From: Amnibacterium flavum
GTDB lineage: Bacteria; Actinomycetota; Actinomycetes; Actinomycetales; Microbacteriaceae
Assembly: GCF_003097495.1 (NCBI RefSeq)
Contig: NZ_QEOP01000002.1
Coordinates: forward strand, 868,001-932,000
DNA: 64,000 nt
Direction: 5' to 3'
The number at the start of each line of letters is the position of its first letter. Position 1 is the stretch's first letter. Positions 9,387 to 20,815 of the stretch are shown piece by piece. The translations under genes were made by a program, and so were the position numbers. Under the pieces are notes generated by a model. It was given only the letters and a program-made list of their open reading frames with translations, had not been told where the DNA came from and did not search any database.

Positions 9387-11387
9387 ATGAGCGCACGAAG
9401 CACTACGACCGTCGACTACCGGCCGAAAGCGGGGGAGATCCCCACCGAGCCCGGCGTCTACCGGTTCTCCGACGACACCGGGCGGGTGCTGTACGTCGGC
9501 AAGGCGAAGAACCTGCGGGCTCGGCTCAGCAACTACTTCGCACCGCTGCACACCCTGCATCAGCGGACACGACACATGGTGACCCACGCCACCAACGTGC
9601 AGTGGACGACCGTCGGGAGCGAGTTCGAGGCGCTGCAGCTCGAATACACCTGGATCAAGGAGTTCTCGCCGCCGTACAACGTCAAGTTCCGCGACGACAA
9701 GACCTACCCGTACCTGGTCGTCACCCTCGGCGACGAGGCGCCGCGCGTCATGGTCACCCGCAACAGGCGCATCCCGGGCGCCCGCTATTTCGGGCCGTAT
9801 CCGAAGATCTGGGCGGTCCGCGAGACCATCGAGCAGATGGTGCGCGCCTTCCCGATCCGCACCTGCTCCGACTCGAGCTACAAGCGCGCCATGGAGACGG
9901 GGCGCCCGTGCTTCCCGGGTCAGATCGGCCGCTGCGGCGGTCCCTGCTCGATGAAGGTGTCGGTCGCGGAGCACCGCGCGATCGTCGACCAGTTCGTCGC
10001 ATTCATGGCGAGCCCCGATCCGAGGATGATCTCCCGCCTGCAGGCCGAGATGAAGGCCGCTTCGGCGGCGCTGGAGTTCGAGCGCGCGGCGGACCTGCGA
10101 GATCGGGTCTCCGCTCTCGAGAACGTGCTCGAGTCGAGCGCGGTCGTGCTGAGCGACACGGTCGAGGCCGACGTCTTCGGCATCGAGCACGACGAGCTCG
10201 CCGCTGCCGTCCAGCAGTTCCGGGTCCGCGGCGGCCGTGTGCGGGGTGTGCGCTCCTGGGTCGTCGACAAGGAGATCGACGTCGGGCTGGGCGAACTCGT
10301 CGACTCGGTTCTGCAGAGCGCGTACGACGATGGTGAGCCACCGCCGCGGGAGATCATCGTCCCCGAGCTGCCCGACGACTCCGACGCGCTCGAACAGCTG
10401 CTCAGTCAGATCAGGGGTCGCGGAAGCGTCCACCTGCGGGCCGCTCAGCGGGGTGACAAGGCGGCGCTGCTCCAGACCGCCACTCTCAACGCCAAACAGG
10501 CGCTCGCGCTCTACAAGACGAGGCGCAGCGCCGACTACGTCTCCCGCAGTCAGGCCCTCACCGACCTGCAGGAGGCGCTCGGCCTCGCCGATGCGCCGCT
10601 CCGCATGGAGTGCTACGACGTGTCGCATCTCTCCGGCACCAACATCGTCGCCTCGATGGTCGTGTTCGAGGACGGCCTCGCCCGTAAAGACCAGTACCGC
10701 CGATTCAACGTCGCCGACTCGACGGACGACACCGAGTCGCTCTACCAGGTGCTCTCGCGGCGCCTGTCCTACCTCGACAAGTCCGCCGAGGAGCAGGCCA
10801 AACTGGATCGTCTGGTCGGCGCCGACCCGCAGGACATCCTCGGCGACGACGCCGGCGAGACCGCGGGGGAGGAGCTCGCGGAGCTCGAGTCGGAACTCGA
10901 GGAGGGCGACGACCTCGACGAGCTCGGGGCCGCGCCACGGAAGCCGGGCAAGTTCTCCTACCGTCCCAACCTCCTCATCGTCGACGGCGGACAGCCGCAG
11001 GTGCAGGCGGCCGCACGTGCCATGCGCGACTCGGGCATCGAGGGCATCCAGATCTGCGGCATCGCGAAGCGCCTCGAGGAGATCTGGCTGCCCGACAACG
11101 ATTACCCGGTCATCCTGCCCCGCAACAGCGAGGCGCTGTTCATGATCCAGCGGATCCGCGACGAGGCCCACCGGTTCGCGATCACTCATCAGCGCTCCCG
11201 GCGCAAGCGCGACATCACCAGTGTGCTGAGCGAGATCCCCGGCCTCGGCCCGGCACGTGTCCGCGATCTCCTCCGTCATTTCGGTTCGGTCGCCAAGCTC
11301 AAGAAGGCGACCGTCGAGGAGATCATGGAGGTCAAGGGCGTGGGCCCGACCACCGCGCAGACCGTCTACGAACGCCTGCGCAGCTGA
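9387..11387 (+). CDS. uvrC: Excinuclease ABC subunit UvrC
   Basis: UvrC makes both incisions flanking a lesion bound by UvrB. The 666-residue protein has, in order, a GIY-YIG endonuclease domain ([20 protein letters not shown], residues about 24-43), a UVR motif for UvrB contact (around [17 protein letters not shown]), an RNase H-like domain ([20 protein letters not shown]) and a C-terminal double helix-hairpin-helix ([29 protein letters not shown]). An acidic stretch rich in Glu and Asp (about residues 480-515) interrupts the RNase H-like region. It follows uvrA by 12 bp and is followed by rapZ, an order common in Actinobacteria and Firmicutes. Confidence 0.97.
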   Translation: MSARSTTTVDYRPKAGEIPTEPGVYRFSDDTGRVLYVGKAKNLRARLSNYFAPLHTLHQRTRHMVTHATNVQWTTVGSEFEALQLEYTWIKEFSPPYNVKFRDDKTYPYLVVTLGDEAPRVMVTRNRRIPGARYFGPYPKIWAVRETIEQMVRAFPIRTCSDSSYKRAMETGRPCFPGQIGRCGGPCSMKVSVAEHRAIVDQFVAFMASPDPRMISRLQAEMKAASAALEFERAADLRDRVSALENVLESSAVVLSDTVEADVFGIEHDELAAAVQQFRVRGGRVRGVRSWVVDKEIDVGLGELVDSVLQSAYDDGEPPPREIIVPELPDDSDALEQLLSQIRGRGSVHLRAAQRGDKAALLQTATLNAKQALALYKTRRSADYVSRSQALTDLQEALGLADAPLRMECYDVSHLSGTNIVASMVVFEDGLARKDQYRRFNVADSTDDTESLYQVLSRRLSYLDKSAEEQAKLDRLVGADPQDILGDDAGETAGEELAELESELEEGDDLDELGAAPRKPGKFSYRPNLLIVDGGQPQVQAAARAMRDSGIEGIQICGIAKRLEEIWLPDNDYPVILPRNSEALFMIQRIRDEAHRFAITHQRSRRKRDITSVLSEIPGLGPARVRDLLRHFGSVAKLKKATVEEIMEVKGVGPTTAQTVYERLRS

Positions 11388-11466
11388 GCCGGCAGAGCGG
11401 GGGTGCCCGTCGGCCGCACCGCCGTCTAGTCTTGGGGAGTCAGATGAGATCGGGGTCGGCGTCGAG

Positions 11467-12381
11467 ATGAGCAACGCAGAACCATCTTCCGGTCCACCGG
11501 CGGCGGGGGAGCCCGCCTCAGCGGCGCAGACCGTGCTGGTGGTCACGGGGATGTCCGGCGCGGGTCGGACGACCGCCGGCAATGCTCTCGAGGACGTCGG
11601 CTGGTACGTCGTCGACAACCTTCCGCCGCAGATGCTCCTGCCTCTCATCGACGTCGCAGAGCACGCGGGTGACAGCCTGCCCCGCATCGCCGTCATCGTC
11701 GACGTCCGCGGCGGCGCCCGATTCTCCGAGGTCGATGAACTCGTCCGCGAGCTCCGGTCCCGCACCCAGATGCGCGTGCTCTTCCTCGACGCGAGCGATA
11801 CCGCACTGGTTCGCCGCTTCGAGCAGGTCCGGCGACCGCATCCGTTGCAGGCGGGCGGAACCCTGCTCGACGGCATCACGGCGGAGCGGGATCGCACGGC
11901 GCAGATCCGTGCGACGGCCGACGTGGTCGTCGACACGTCCGAGCTCAACGTCCACCAGCTGGCGAGCACCATCACCGAGCTGTTCGGCGAGGCGGACACC
12001 CCCGGAGTCCGGGTCACCTTGACGAGCTTCGGCCACAAGTACGGCGTTCCGACGGATGCCGACATCGTGGCGGATGCGAGGTTCCTGCCCAATCCGTTCT
12101 GGGTGCCCGAACTGCGTCCGGGGACCGGACTGGATTCCAATGTGAGCGACTACGTCTTCGCCCAGGAGGGCGCGGGAGAGTTCGTCGATCGGTTCGCAGC
12201 CATGCTCGAGCCCGTGCTCGCGGGGTACAGCCGCGAGAACAAGCGGCACGCGACCATCGCGGTCGGCTGCACGGGTGGGCGGCATCGGTCCGTCGCACTC
12301 GTCGAGGAGCTCGCGAAACGTCTCGGCTCGCTGCCAGGAGTGGGTGTCACGGTGAGGCATCGAGACCTCGGACGTGAATGA
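11467..12381 (+). CDS. rapZ: RNase adapter / nucleotide-binding protein RapZ (YvcJ family)
   Basis: This 304-residue P-loop protein belongs to the RapZ/YvcJ family. In enterobacteria RapZ guides RNase E to the sRNA GlmZ; the role in Actinobacteria is not established. The nucleotide loop reads GMSGAGRTT with Arg where Lys is usual, a form I recall as normal in actinobacterial members. It is followed by LEDVGWYVVDNLPP. The C-terminal domain has the family motifs FGHKYGVP, DARFLPNPFW and GCTGGRHRSVALVE. ATG 11467 was chosen because a short low-complexity tail then leads into the conserved VLVVTGMSG. A TAGTCT box lies at 11426-11431. whiA follows after 58 bp. Confidence 0.93.
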   Translation: MSNAEPSSGPPAAGEPASAAQTVLVVTGMSGAGRTTAGNALEDVGWYVVDNLPPQMLLPLIDVAEHAGDSLPRIAVIVDVRGGARFSEVDELVRELRSRTQMRVLFLDASDTALVRRFEQVRRPHPLQAGGTLLDGITAERDRTAQIRATADVVVDTSELNVHQLASTITELFGEADTPGVRVTLTSFGHKYGVPTDADIVADARFLPNPFWVPELRPGTGLDSNVSDYVFAQEGAGEFVDRFAAMLEPVLAGYSRENKRHATIAVGCTGGRHRSVALVEELAKRLGSLPGVGVTVRHRDLGRE

Positions 12382-12439
12382 GGTCCCCGGAGCGGTGTAA
12401 GACTGGGGGCTACAGATCAACGGGTGGAGGGCGAGCAGC

Positions 12440-13414
12440 TTGGCATTGACCGCGGACGTCAAGGAAGAACTCGCGAAGGTCGACGTGGGCAAGACCAGCG
12501 TGCGAGCGGCGGAGTTGGCGACGATCCTTCGTTTCGCGGGAGGGCTGCACCTCATCTCCGGCCGTATCGCCGTCGAATCCGAACTCGATTCGGTCGGCCT
12601 CGCGAAGCGGGTGCGCAAGGATCTCGCCGAGCTGTACGGGGTACGCGGCGATGTCGCCGTGATCTCGGCATCGGGCACCCGCCGCGCCAGTTCGTACGTG
12701 GTCCGGGTCATCGACGGCGGTGAGACGCTCGCCCGTCAAACGGGTCTGCTCGACGCACGGCGACGCCCCATCCGCGGGCTCCCCAACCGGCTCACGACGG
12801 GGTCGATCGACGATCTCGAGGCGATCTGGCGCGGGGCGTTCCTGGCGCGCGGCACGCTCACCGACCCCGGCCGCTCAGCCGCCCTCGAGGTGACCTGCCC
12901 CGGCAACGAGACGGCGATGGCGCTCGTCGGTGCAGCCAACCGCTTGAAGGTGCCCGCGAAGGCCCGCGAGGTCCGCGGCGTCCACCGCGTCGTCATCCGC
13001 GACGGCGAGGCCATCAGCGACATGCTCGAGCACATGGGGGCCGTCGCCAGCCGTCGCAACTGGGAGGAGATGCGTCAGCGCCGCGAAGTGCGCGCCACGG
13101 CAAACCGCCTGGTCAACTTCGACGACGCCAACCTCCGTCGCTCGGCGCAAGCCGCGGTCGCCGCCTGCGCCCGGGTCGAACGCGCGCTCGAGATCCTCGG
13201 CCCCGGCATCCCCGAGCATCTCCGTTACGCCGGCGAGCTGCGTCTCGCGCACCGCGATGCGAGCCTGGACGAGCTCGGCCATCACGCCGACCCGCCGATG
13301 ACCAAGGACGCCGTCGCCGGTCGTATCCGCCGTCTTCTCGCGATGGCCGACAAGCGAGCATCCGAGACGGGCGTCCCCGGCACCGACGCCAACATCCCTG
13401 CCGATCTCGACTAG
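12440..13414 (+). CDS. whiA: Sporulation/cell-division regulator WhiA
   Basis: WhiA is a conserved Gram-positive DNA-binding protein; in Streptomyces it acts with WhiB to switch on division genes, and in non-sporulating bacteria it affects division and metabolism. The 324-residue protein has the N-terminal LAGLIDADG-like fold (residues about 20-200) and a C-terminal helix-turn-helix ending in [20 protein letters not shown]. The TTG start at 12440 begins [14 protein letters not shown], the usual N-terminus, with GGAGG 9 nt upstream. It follows rapZ directly. The YvcK/CofD-like gene that lies between rapZ and whiA in many genomes is missing here. Confidence 0.95.
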   Translation: MALTADVKEELAKVDVGKTSVRAAELATILRFAGGLHLISGRIAVESELDSVGLAKRVRKDLAELYGVRGDVAVISASGTRRASSYVVRVIDGGETLARQTGLLDARRRPIRGLPNRLTTGSIDDLEAIWRGAFLARGTLTDPGRSAALEVTCPGNETAMALVGAANRLKVPAKAREVRGVHRVVIRDGEAISDMLEHMGAVASRRNWEEMRQRREVRATANRLVNFDDANLRRSAQAAVAACARVERALEILGPGIPEHLRYAGELRLAHRDASLDELGHHADPPMTKDAVAGRIRRLLAMADKRASETGVPGTDANIPADLD

Positions 13415-13489
13415 GCGCTTCCGAACGGGCCACCCTTCGTGCGAAGAGTCCGAGTGTTCTCCGAAGCCGAATGTTTCCGGCAAGGTGGC

Positions 13490-13516
13490 TTGACGTCGGC
13501 TCGCGGTATCTAGACT
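13490..13516 (+). promoter_or_regulatory. Promoter of superoxide dismutase gene
   Basis: TTGACG (13490-13495) and TAGACT (13511-13516), 15 bp apart, resemble a housekeeping actinobacterial promoter. The leader before the ATG is about 57 nt and carries GAGGAGAACGAG as ribosome-binding site. Confidence 0.55.
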
Positions 13517-13579
13517 GAAAGAACTCCTGGAGGAAGCCTCCACGGCCGTCCAGGACCGAGATGAGGAGAACGAGACTCT

Positions 13580-15311
<1,732 letters not shown>

Positions 15312-15314
15312 CGC

Positions 15315-16514
15315 ATGACGCTCCGCACCATCGACACCCTCGGTGACCTGAGCGGCAAGTCGGTCGTCGTCCGCTGCGATCTGAACGTCCCCCTGAAGGA
15401 CGGGCAGATCACGGACGACGGCCGTATCCGCGCCTCGCTGCCCACGCTCGAGCTCCTGCTCGGGCGGGGCGCGAAGGTCGTCGTCATCTCGCACCTCGGC
15501 CGTCCCGACGGCAAGCCCGACGCGAAGTACAGCCTCGAACCCGTCGGCGTGAGGCTGGGCGAACTTCTTGGCCGCCCGGTGACCTTCGTCGACGGCCCGC
15601 CCGCCGACGCGGGCGAGGTCGACGGCGACGTCGTGCTGCTGCAGAACCTGCGCTTCGATCCGCGCGAGACCAGCAAGGACGCGGGGGAGCGCGCTGCCTA
15701 TGCCGCCGAGCTCGCCGCGTTCGGCGACGTCTTCGTCTCCGACGGCTTCGGCGTCGTCCACCGCAAGCAGGCGAGCGTCTACGAGCTGGCCGAGGCGCTT
15801 CCCAGCGCAGCCGGCACACTCATCGCCACCGAGCTCGAGGTGCTCGACCGGCTGACGGAGTCACCGGAGAAGCCGTACACGGTTGTTCTCGGCGGCTCGA
15901 AGGTCAGCGACAAGCTGGGCGTCATCGACCATCTGCTTCCCCGGGTCGACTCGCTGCTCATCGGCGGCGGCATGCTCTTCACCTTCCTCGCGGCCCTCGG
16001 CTACAAAGTCGGCGCGAGCCTGCTCGAAGCCGACCAGATCGACAAGGTCAAGGGCTACCTCGACCGCGCTGCCGAGCTCGGCGTCGACCTGATCGTTCCG
16101 ACCGATGTCGTCGTGGCATCGAAGTTCGCGGCCGACGCGGACCACGAGGTACGTCCGGCCGATGACATCGAGGGCGGCTCGTTCGGGTCCTCGGGCATCG
16201 GTCTCGACATCGGACCCGAGACCGCGAAGCGGTTCGCGGAGGTCGTCGCATCGTCGAAGACCGTGTTCTGGAACGGGCCGATGGGCGTGTTCGAGTTCGA
16301 TGCATTCGCCGCCGGCACCAAGGCTGTCGCGCAGGCACTCTCCGAGGTCGATGGACTCTCGGTCGTCGGCGGCGGAGACTCCGCGGCCGCCGTGCGTTCC
16401 CTCGGCTTCGAGGACGACGCTTTCGGACACATCTCGACGGGCGGCGGCGCGAGCCTCGAGTTCCTCGAGGGCAAGAAGCTACCTGGACTGGAGATACTCG
16501 GATGGCAAGCGTGA
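15315..16514 (+). CDS. pgk: Phosphoglycerate kinase
   Basis: Pgk makes ATP from 1,3-bisphosphoglycerate. The 399-residue length is standard. The substrate-binding N-terminal motif [11 protein letters not shown] is at about residues 15-25, ISHLGRPDG follows, and the nucleotide-binding C-terminal half has [20 protein letters not shown] and the closing [11 protein letters not shown] with [13 protein letters not shown]. It lies 3 bp behind gap and its last 13 bp overlap the start of tpiA, giving translational coupling in the gap-pgk-tpiA operon. Confidence 0.97.
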   Translation: MTLRTIDTLGDLSGKSVVVRCDLNVPLKDGQITDDGRIRASLPTLELLLGRGAKVVVISHLGRPDGKPDAKYSLEPVGVRLGELLGRPVTFVDGPPADAGEVDGDVVLLQNLRFDPRETSKDAGERAAYAAELAAFGDVFVSDGFGVVHRKQASVYELAEALPSAAGTLIATELEVLDRLTESPEKPYTVVLGGSKVSDKLGVIDHLLPRVDSLLIGGGMLFTFLAALGYKVGASLLEADQIDKVKGYLDRAAELGVDLIVPTDVVVASKFAADADHEVRPADDIEGGSFGSSGIGLDIGPETAKRFAEVVASSKTVFWNGPMGVFEFDAFAAGTKAVAQALSEVDGLSVVGGGDSAAAVRSLGFEDDAFGHISTGGGASLEFLEGKKLPGLEILGWQA

Positions 16515-17296
16515 CCGACAGAACCCCGCTGATCGCGGGCAACTGGAAGATGAACCTCGACCACCTGCAGGCGATCGCCTTCGTGCAGAAGCTCGCATGG
16601 ACGTTGAAGGACGCGGGCCACGATTACCGCGACACCGAGGTGGCGCTGTTCCCGCCGTTCACCGACCTCCGTTCGGTGCAGACCCTGGTCGCCGCCGACA
16701 AGTACGACCTCGTCTACGGCGGCCAGGACCTCTCCGCTCAGGACTCGGGCGCCTACACGGGCGAGATCTCCGGTGCGTTCCTGGCAGCTCTCGACGCCAA
16801 GTACGTGATCATCGGTCATTCCGAGCGTCGCAGCTACCACAACGAGACCGACGAGGTCGTGGCGGCCAAGGTGAAGGCGGCTCTCCGCCACGGTCTCGTC
16901 CCCGTCATCTGCGTCGGCGAGACCGCCGAGGACCTCGAGAAGCACGGTCCCAGCGCGGTCCCGGTCGGTCAGCTGCGCGTCGCGCTCGAGGGTGTCCCGG
17001 CTGATGCCGACATCGTCGTGGCGTACGAGCCCGTCTGGGCGATCGGCTCCGGTCAGGCGGCGACCCCCGAGCAGGCGCAGCAGGTGGCCGGCGCTCTCCG
17101 TGCGCTTCTCGGCGAGCTCCTCTCCGCCGACGCCGCTGCCGCGACCCGCATCCTGTACGGCGGATCGGTCAAGGCGAACAACATCGCCGGCTTCCTCCGC
17201 GAACCCGATGTCGACGGGGCTCTGGTCGGTGGCGCGAGCCTCGACCTGGCCGAATTCGCCAGCATCGTTCGATTCAAGAAGCACGTCGGCGCGTGA
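16502..17296 (+). CDS. tpiA: Triose-phosphate isomerase
   Basis: TpiA interconverts dihydroxyacetone phosphate and glyceraldehyde 3-phosphate. The 264-residue TIM barrel shows catalytic Lys in GNWKMN (about residue 16), catalytic His in [13 protein letters not shown], the catalytic Glu in [12 protein letters not shown] and the phosphate-binding YGGSVKANN. The start at ATG 16502 lies within the 3' end of pgk. A strong GC stem-loop begins immediately after the stop codon, so the operon probably ends here before secG. Confidence 0.97.
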   Translation: MASVTDRTPLIAGNWKMNLDHLQAIAFVQKLAWTLKDAGHDYRDTEVALFPPFTDLRSVQTLVAADKYDLVYGGQDLSAQDSGAYTGEISGAFLAALDAKYVIIGHSERRSYHNETDEVVAAKVKAALRHGLVPVICVGETAEDLEKHGPSAVPVGQLRVALEGVPADADIVVAYEPVWAIGSGQAATPEQAQQVAGALRALLGELLSADAAAATRILYGGSVKANNIAGFLREPDVDGALVGGASLDLAEFASIVRFKKHVGA

Positions 17297-17324
17297 GGTG
17301 TGCGCCCCTTTCGGGGCGCGCACC
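17297..17324 (+). terminator. Terminator of gap-pgk-tpiA operon
   Basis: GGTGTGCGCCCC pairs with GGGGCGCGCACC across a TTTC loop: a 12-bp stem with one G-T pair. It starts right after the tpiA stop codon. There is no T-run, as is common in high-GC Actinobacteria. Confidence 0.75.
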
Positions 17325-17357
17325 CGCGGTTCTCCGGGCCTCGGGCCCGTATTTGTC

Positions 17358-17363
17358 TATACT
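17358..17363 (+). promoter_or_regulatory. -10 box upstream of secG
   Basis: TATACT lies 45 nt before the secG ATG and just past the tpiA terminator. A GAAAGG ribosome-binding site lies between it and the ATG. Confidence 0.5.
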
Positions 17364-17408
17364 GCTCTAGGCCCGTCTCCGCGGGCCGCTCGCGACGAAA
17401 GGCTGCGC

Positions 17409-17660
17409 ATGGAGATCCTCGAGGTTGTACTTCAGGTCCTTCTCGGCATCACAAGTCTTCTGCTGACCATGCTGATCCTTCTGCACCGCGGTCGTGGTGG
17501 CGGCCTCTCCGACATGTTCGGCGGCGGCGTGACCTCCAACCTCGGCGCGTCGGGTGTGGCGGAGCGGAACCTCAACCGCATCACGGTGATCCTCGGACTC
17601 GTGTGGGTCGCCTGCATCGTCGTCCTCGGTCTGATCACGCGTTTCGGCGCGGGAGTCTGA
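17409..17660 (+). CDS. secG: Preprotein translocase subunit SecG
   Basis: SecG is the small non-essential partner of SecY and SecE in the Sec translocon. The 83-residue protein has two transmembrane segments (residues about 5-25 and 58-78) joined by the conserved loop LHRGRGGGLSDMFGGG. ATG 17409 follows GAAAGGCTGCGC and gives the normal size; longer upstream readings overlap tpiA. Position after tpiA and before rbpA is typical of Actinobacteria. Confidence 0.93.
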   Translation: MEILEVVLQVLLGITSLLLTMLILLHRGRGGGLSDMFGGGVTSNLGASGVAERNLNRITVILGLVWVACIVVLGLITRFGAGV

Positions 17661-17723
17661 TCCTCTCTACGGGTTTTCCATCAGCTACGGCGCCCGGGCG
17701 CCTTTCGATGAATCGGGACAGTA

Positions 17724-18095
17724 ATGGCTTCTGGCGGTAGTGCTATTCGTGGCTCGCGTGTCGGCGCGGGCCCCATGGGCGAGCAGGACCACGGCTTCCA
17801 CGCCGAGCGTGTCGCCGTCTCCTACTGGGATGCCCTCGGCAACGAGACCGTTCGCTACTTCGCGGCCAACGTTCCCGACAACGAGATCCCCGAGACGATC
17901 GACTCGCCCTCGAGCGGGCTCCCCGCCGGGCGCGACAAGGAGAACCCTCCCGCGGTCGGCAAGACCGAGCCGTACAAGACGCACCTCGCGTACGTGAAGG
18001 AGCGCCGCACCGCCGAAGAGGCGGAGCAGCTTCTCGAGGACGCCCTCAACCAGCTCCGCGTCCGCCGCGGGAAGGTCCCTGCCCAGAACGCGTAG
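17724..18095 (+). CDS. rbpA: RNA polymerase-binding protein RbpA
   Basis: RbpA binds the primary sigma factor and RNA polymerase and stabilises open complexes at actinobacterial housekeeping promoters. The 123-residue protein has the RNA polymerase-contacting tail (SAIRGSRVGAGPMGE, residues 6-20), a central beta core (VSYWDALGNETVRYFAA) and the C-terminal sigma-interacting helix pair (THLAYVKERRTAEEAEQLLE). The cysteines that bind zinc in some RbpA proteins are absent: there is no cysteine in this protein. It stands alone between secG and an AraC-type regulator. Confidence 0.92.
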   Translation: MASGGSAIRGSRVGAGPMGEQDHGFHAERVAVSYWDALGNETVRYFAANVPDNEIPETIDSPSSGLPAGRDKENPPAVGKTEPYKTHLAYVKERRTAEEAEQLLEDALNQLRVRRGKVPAQNA

Positions 18096-18158
18096 CGTTC
18101 GGAGCGGCGAGGCCTGATCGGCTGGCATCCGGACGACCTCCGGACCACCGTCGTCTCC

Positions 18159-18608
18159 ATGACACCCCAGGATCTTCAACTGCTGACGCATCTGCGTCGC
18201 GCGCGAGACCTGATCGACCGCGATTACGCGAAGCCGTTGGATGTCCCCACGATGGCCGCCCGGGCCCTGATGTCGCCGTCGAATTTCTCCCGCCGTTTCC
18301 GGGCGACGTACGGGGAGACGCCGTACAGCTACCTGATGACGCGCAGGATCGAGCGGGCGATGGCTCTTCTCCGAGAGGGGCACACGGTCACCGAGGCATG
18401 CATGGCGGTCGGCTGCACGTCGCTGGGATCGTTCAGTGCGAAGTTCGCGGAGGTCATGGGAGAGTCCCCGAGCTCCTACCAGAGGCGTGAGCACCCCGCG
18501 GTGCGGGCGATGCCGAGCTGCGTCGCGAAGACGAACACCCGCCCCATCCGGAACGCGGCTTCGCCATCGAGCAGGATCGGAGAAGCGCAGACGTTGGCGG
18601 GTCAATAG
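18159..18608 (+). CDS. AraC-family DNA-binding protein (HTH domain only)
   Basis: This 149-residue protein is almost entirely an AraC/XylS-type double helix-turn-helix: ARALMSPSNFSRRFRATYGE (about residues 35-54) and VTEACMAVGCTSLGSFSAKF, ending ESPSSYQRRE. There is no sensor domain, so any signal must come from a partner. The last 40 residues are low complexity. The TAG stop codon begins the -10 box of the VOC gene 10 bp downstream. Pairing of a small AraC regulator with a VOC protein is frequent in Actinobacteria and suggests joint function; the signal is unknown. Confidence 0.85.
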   Translation: MTPQDLQLLTHLRRARDLIDRDYAKPLDVPTMAARALMSPSNFSRRFRATYGETPYSYLMTRRIERAMALLREGHTVTEACMAVGCTSLGSFSAKFAEVMGESPSSYQRREHPAVRAMPSCVAKTNTRPIRNAASPSSRIGEAQTLAGQ

Positions 18609-18611
18609 TGT
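18606..18611 (+). promoter_or_regulatory. -10 box of leaderless VOC-gene promoter
   Basis: TAGTGT ends 7 nt before ATG 18619. Its first three bases are the stop codon of the AraC-type gene. Confidence 0.45.
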
Positions 18612-18618
18612 CGTCGTC

Positions 18619-19032
18619 ATGACCACCACACTCCAGTTCTGCAACATCTCCGTCAACGACGTCGACGAGTCGATCGTCTTCTACCGCGCACTGGGGCTCG
18701 ACGTCGTGATGGACGTCGCCTCCGGCGACTTCCGCTGGGTGACGCTCGGCAGTGACGCGCAGCCGGGGCTCGGCATCACCCTCTCGGTTCCCCACGCCGG
18801 CAGGTCGCAGGCCGACGGCGATGCGCTTCAGGAACTCCTGACCAAGGGTGTCCTGCCGATGCTGGTCTTCAGCACGGACGACCTGGACGCCGCATTCGAA
18901 CGGGTCAGGGCGACGGGCGCCGAGGTGCTCCAGGAGCCCATCGAACAGGATTGGGGCCCCAGGGACTGCGCCTTCCGAGACCCGTCCGGCAACATGGTGC
19001 GCCTCTCCCAAGCGCAGACTCAATCGGCCTGA
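18619..19032 (+). CDS. VOC-family protein (glyoxalase/bleomycin-resistance fold)
   Basis: The 137-residue protein has the vicinal-oxygen-chelate fold: two beta-alpha-beta-beta-beta modules, starting FCNISVNDVDESIVFYRALG and ending in RDPSGNMVRLSQ. Family members bind a metal and act as glyoxalases, dioxygenases or drug-binding resistance proteins. Here the first metal-ligand position is Asn (CNISV) instead of the usual His, so a metal-dependent enzyme role is not assured. It follows the AraC-type regulator closely. Substrate unknown. Confidence 0.85.
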   Translation: MTTTLQFCNISVNDVDESIVFYRALGLDVVMDVASGDFRWVTLGSDAQPGLGITLSVPHAGRSQADGDALQELLTKGVLPMLVFSTDDLDAAFERVRATGAEVLQEPIEQDWGPRDCAFRDPSGNMVRLSQAQTQSA

Positions 19033-19058
19033 CCCTGGGCCGCCGACCGCGACCGACG

Positions 19059-19829
19059 TCAGTAGGTCGAGGCGATGAGGTTCTCGGGTACCTGTGCGGC
19101 AGCAGCCTGGTCGACGAAGAACACGGTCCTGCGGCGTCCCTGGACGCCCGCAACGGGAACCTCGTTCGCCGTAGCACCTGCCAGCGCGAGACCGAGCGCG
19201 GGAGCCTTGTCGGCGCCGGCGAGGGCAGCCCAGATGCGGTCCGATGAGTTGATCACGGGGAGAGTCAGGCTGAGACGCTCGGGAGGCGGCTTCGGGGAGT
19301 TCAGCACGGGGATGACCGTCGCAGCACCCGTGTTGGTGATGTCGCGGTTCGGGAACAGCGACGCGATGTGGCCGTCGGGTCCGACGCCCAGGAAGGTGAT
19401 GTCGAACCGCGGATAGAGCGCGTCGTGCGGGGCGGCATCGCGCAGCTCGGCCGCATAGGCTGCCGCCGCCTCGTCGATGTCGGGGATCTCGTCGCTCGCG
19501 GGGAACGCGTGGATGTTCGACTCGGGCGTCGGCAGAGCGTCGAGGAGGGCCTCGCGGGCCTGCACGTCGTTGCGGTCGGGGTGTCCGGCCGGGACGAAGC
19601 GCTCGTCACCCCACCAGAAGTGCACACGTGTCCAGTCGACGGAGTCGCGGGCGGCCGAGTCGCGCACTGCTCGTTGGGTCGCACCGCCGACGGTTCCACC
19701 GGTGAGGACGATGTTGATCTCGTCGAACTCGTCGAGGAGATCGATCGTCTTCGTGATGAAGCGTGCTGCGACCGACCCGATCAGTGCGTCGCTATCGGGG
19801 TGGACGAGGACACGACGCGCATTAGTCAC
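19059..19829 (-). CDS. pgl: 6-phosphogluconolactonase
   Basis: Pgl hydrolyses 6-phosphogluconolactone, the second step of the oxidative pentose phosphate pathway. The 256-residue protein has LTGGTVGG (residues about 40-47), FWWGDERFVPAGHPDRN and LGVGPDGHIASLFPN, the motifs of the NagB/Pgl fold. GTG 19829 was chosen: it lies 2 bp after the opcA stop codon and begins at the family N-terminus (TNARRVLVHPD). It is the last gene of the tkt-tal-pgi-zwf-opcA-pgl run. Confidence 0.95.
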   Translation of the reverse strand: MTNARRVLVHPDSDALIGSVAARFITKTIDLLDEFDEINIVLTGGTVGGATQRAVRDSAARDSVDWTRVHFWWGDERFVPAGHPDRNDVQAREALLDALPTPESNIHAFPASDEIPDIDEAAAAYAAELRDAAPHDALYPRFDITFLGVGPDGHIASLFPNRDITNTGAATVIPVLNSPKPPPERLSLTLPVINSSDRIWAALAGADKAPALGLALAGATANEVPVAGVQGRRRTVFFVDQAAAAQVPENLIASTY

Positions 19830-19831
19830 GG

Positions 19832-20815
19832 TTACGAGCCTATCGTCACCGACATGGGTGTCTCGGTGACGTTCTCCATCGGCCCGTGCAGACGCGAGAT
19901 GCCCTCCCGGATGACGGTTCCGTAGAGATCGTCGGGGTCGAGCCGGCGCAGCTCCTCGGCGAGGCAGTCGCGGAGGCTGCGACGGGGGAGGGAGATGTCG
20001 TGCGTCGGCTGGCCCGGCTGGACGAGCGTCGCGACATTGCCCTCGGGGCGATCCAGTTCGATGATGCCGGAACGACGGATCAGCCGTACCGCGTGGATGC
20101 CGCTGGACCCGGTCGCACGGTCGGACACCTCGTGCGCCACGGGGACCTCGAGCTGCAGCCCGAGCCACGCCGCGAGAAGTGCGGTGGACGGGGAGTCGGC
20201 TGCGCCGTGCACCTCGACGCCGATGACGGGCTCGAACGGCGGCTGATCGAGCACCGCCGCCAACTGGGCGCGCCACAGCGTCAGGCGGGTCCAGGCGAAG
20301 TCCGTGTCACCCGGCGCGTAGGTCGCGGCGAGGTGTCGCAGGTAGGCGAGAGGATCGGGTTGCGACGAGGCGTCGGTGATGCGCCGCTGGGCGATCGCCC
20401 CGACCGAGGCCTGAGACGCCACCTGGGGCGCCGCACCGGGCCACCAGGCGACGACGGGTGCGTCGGGGAGCAGGAGACCCGTGACGAGGCTCTCCTCGTC
20501 GGAGGCAGCCGCGCCGACCGCGCGGAGCACGATGACCTCGCTCGCCCCGGCGTCTCCACCGACGCGGATCTGCGCGTCGAGGCGCGCCGGCACGTCGTCC
20601 GAGATGTCGGCGCTGTGCGCGACGACGATCACCCGCATCGGATGCTCTCGAGACGCGTCGTTCGCCGCCTCGATCGCTTCCTCCTCGTGCCCGAACTCGG
20701 TGTCGATGACGAGGGTCAGCACCCGGCCGAGGGCGACGGCGCCGCCCTCTTCACGGATCTTGACGAGGGTCTTGGAGATCCCCGCGGTGGTTGTGTTCGG
20801 AAGGTCGACGATCAC
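19832..20815 (-). CDS. opcA: Glucose-6-phosphate dehydrogenase assembly protein OpcA
   Basis: OpcA is an accessory factor needed for full glucose-6-phosphate dehydrogenase activity in Actinobacteria and cyanobacteria. The 327-residue protein has the family's PDAPVVAWWPG and DFAWTRLTLWRAQLAA segments. Its GTG start (20815) overlaps the zwf stop codon by 4 bp (GTGA), so translation is coupled to its client enzyme. pgl follows after 2 bp. Confidence 0.94.
   Translation of the reverse strand: MIVDLPNTTTAGISKTLVKIREEGGAVALGRVLTLVIDTEFGHEEEAIEAANDASREHPMRVIVVAHSADISDDVPARLDAQIRVGGDAGASEVIVLRAVGAAASDEESLVTGLLLPDAPVVAWWPGAAPQVASQASVGAIAQRRITDASSQPDPLAYLRHLAATYAPGDTDFAWTRLTLWRAQLAAVLDQPPFEPVIGVEVHGAADSPSTALLAAWLGLQLEVPVAHEVSDRATGSSGIHAVRLIRRSGIIELDRPEGNVATLVQPGQPTHDISLPRRSLRDCLAEELRRLDPDDLYGTVIREGISRLHGPMENVTETPMSVTIGS

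Noticed and set aside
9204-12140. Very long reverse-strand open frame opposite uvrC and rapZ
   Set aside because: It covers two well-supported genes and shows only shadow composition.
18159-19032. Toxin-antitoxin pair
   Set aside because: The two small genes are an AraC-type DNA-binding protein and a VOC-fold protein, neither a known toxin family.
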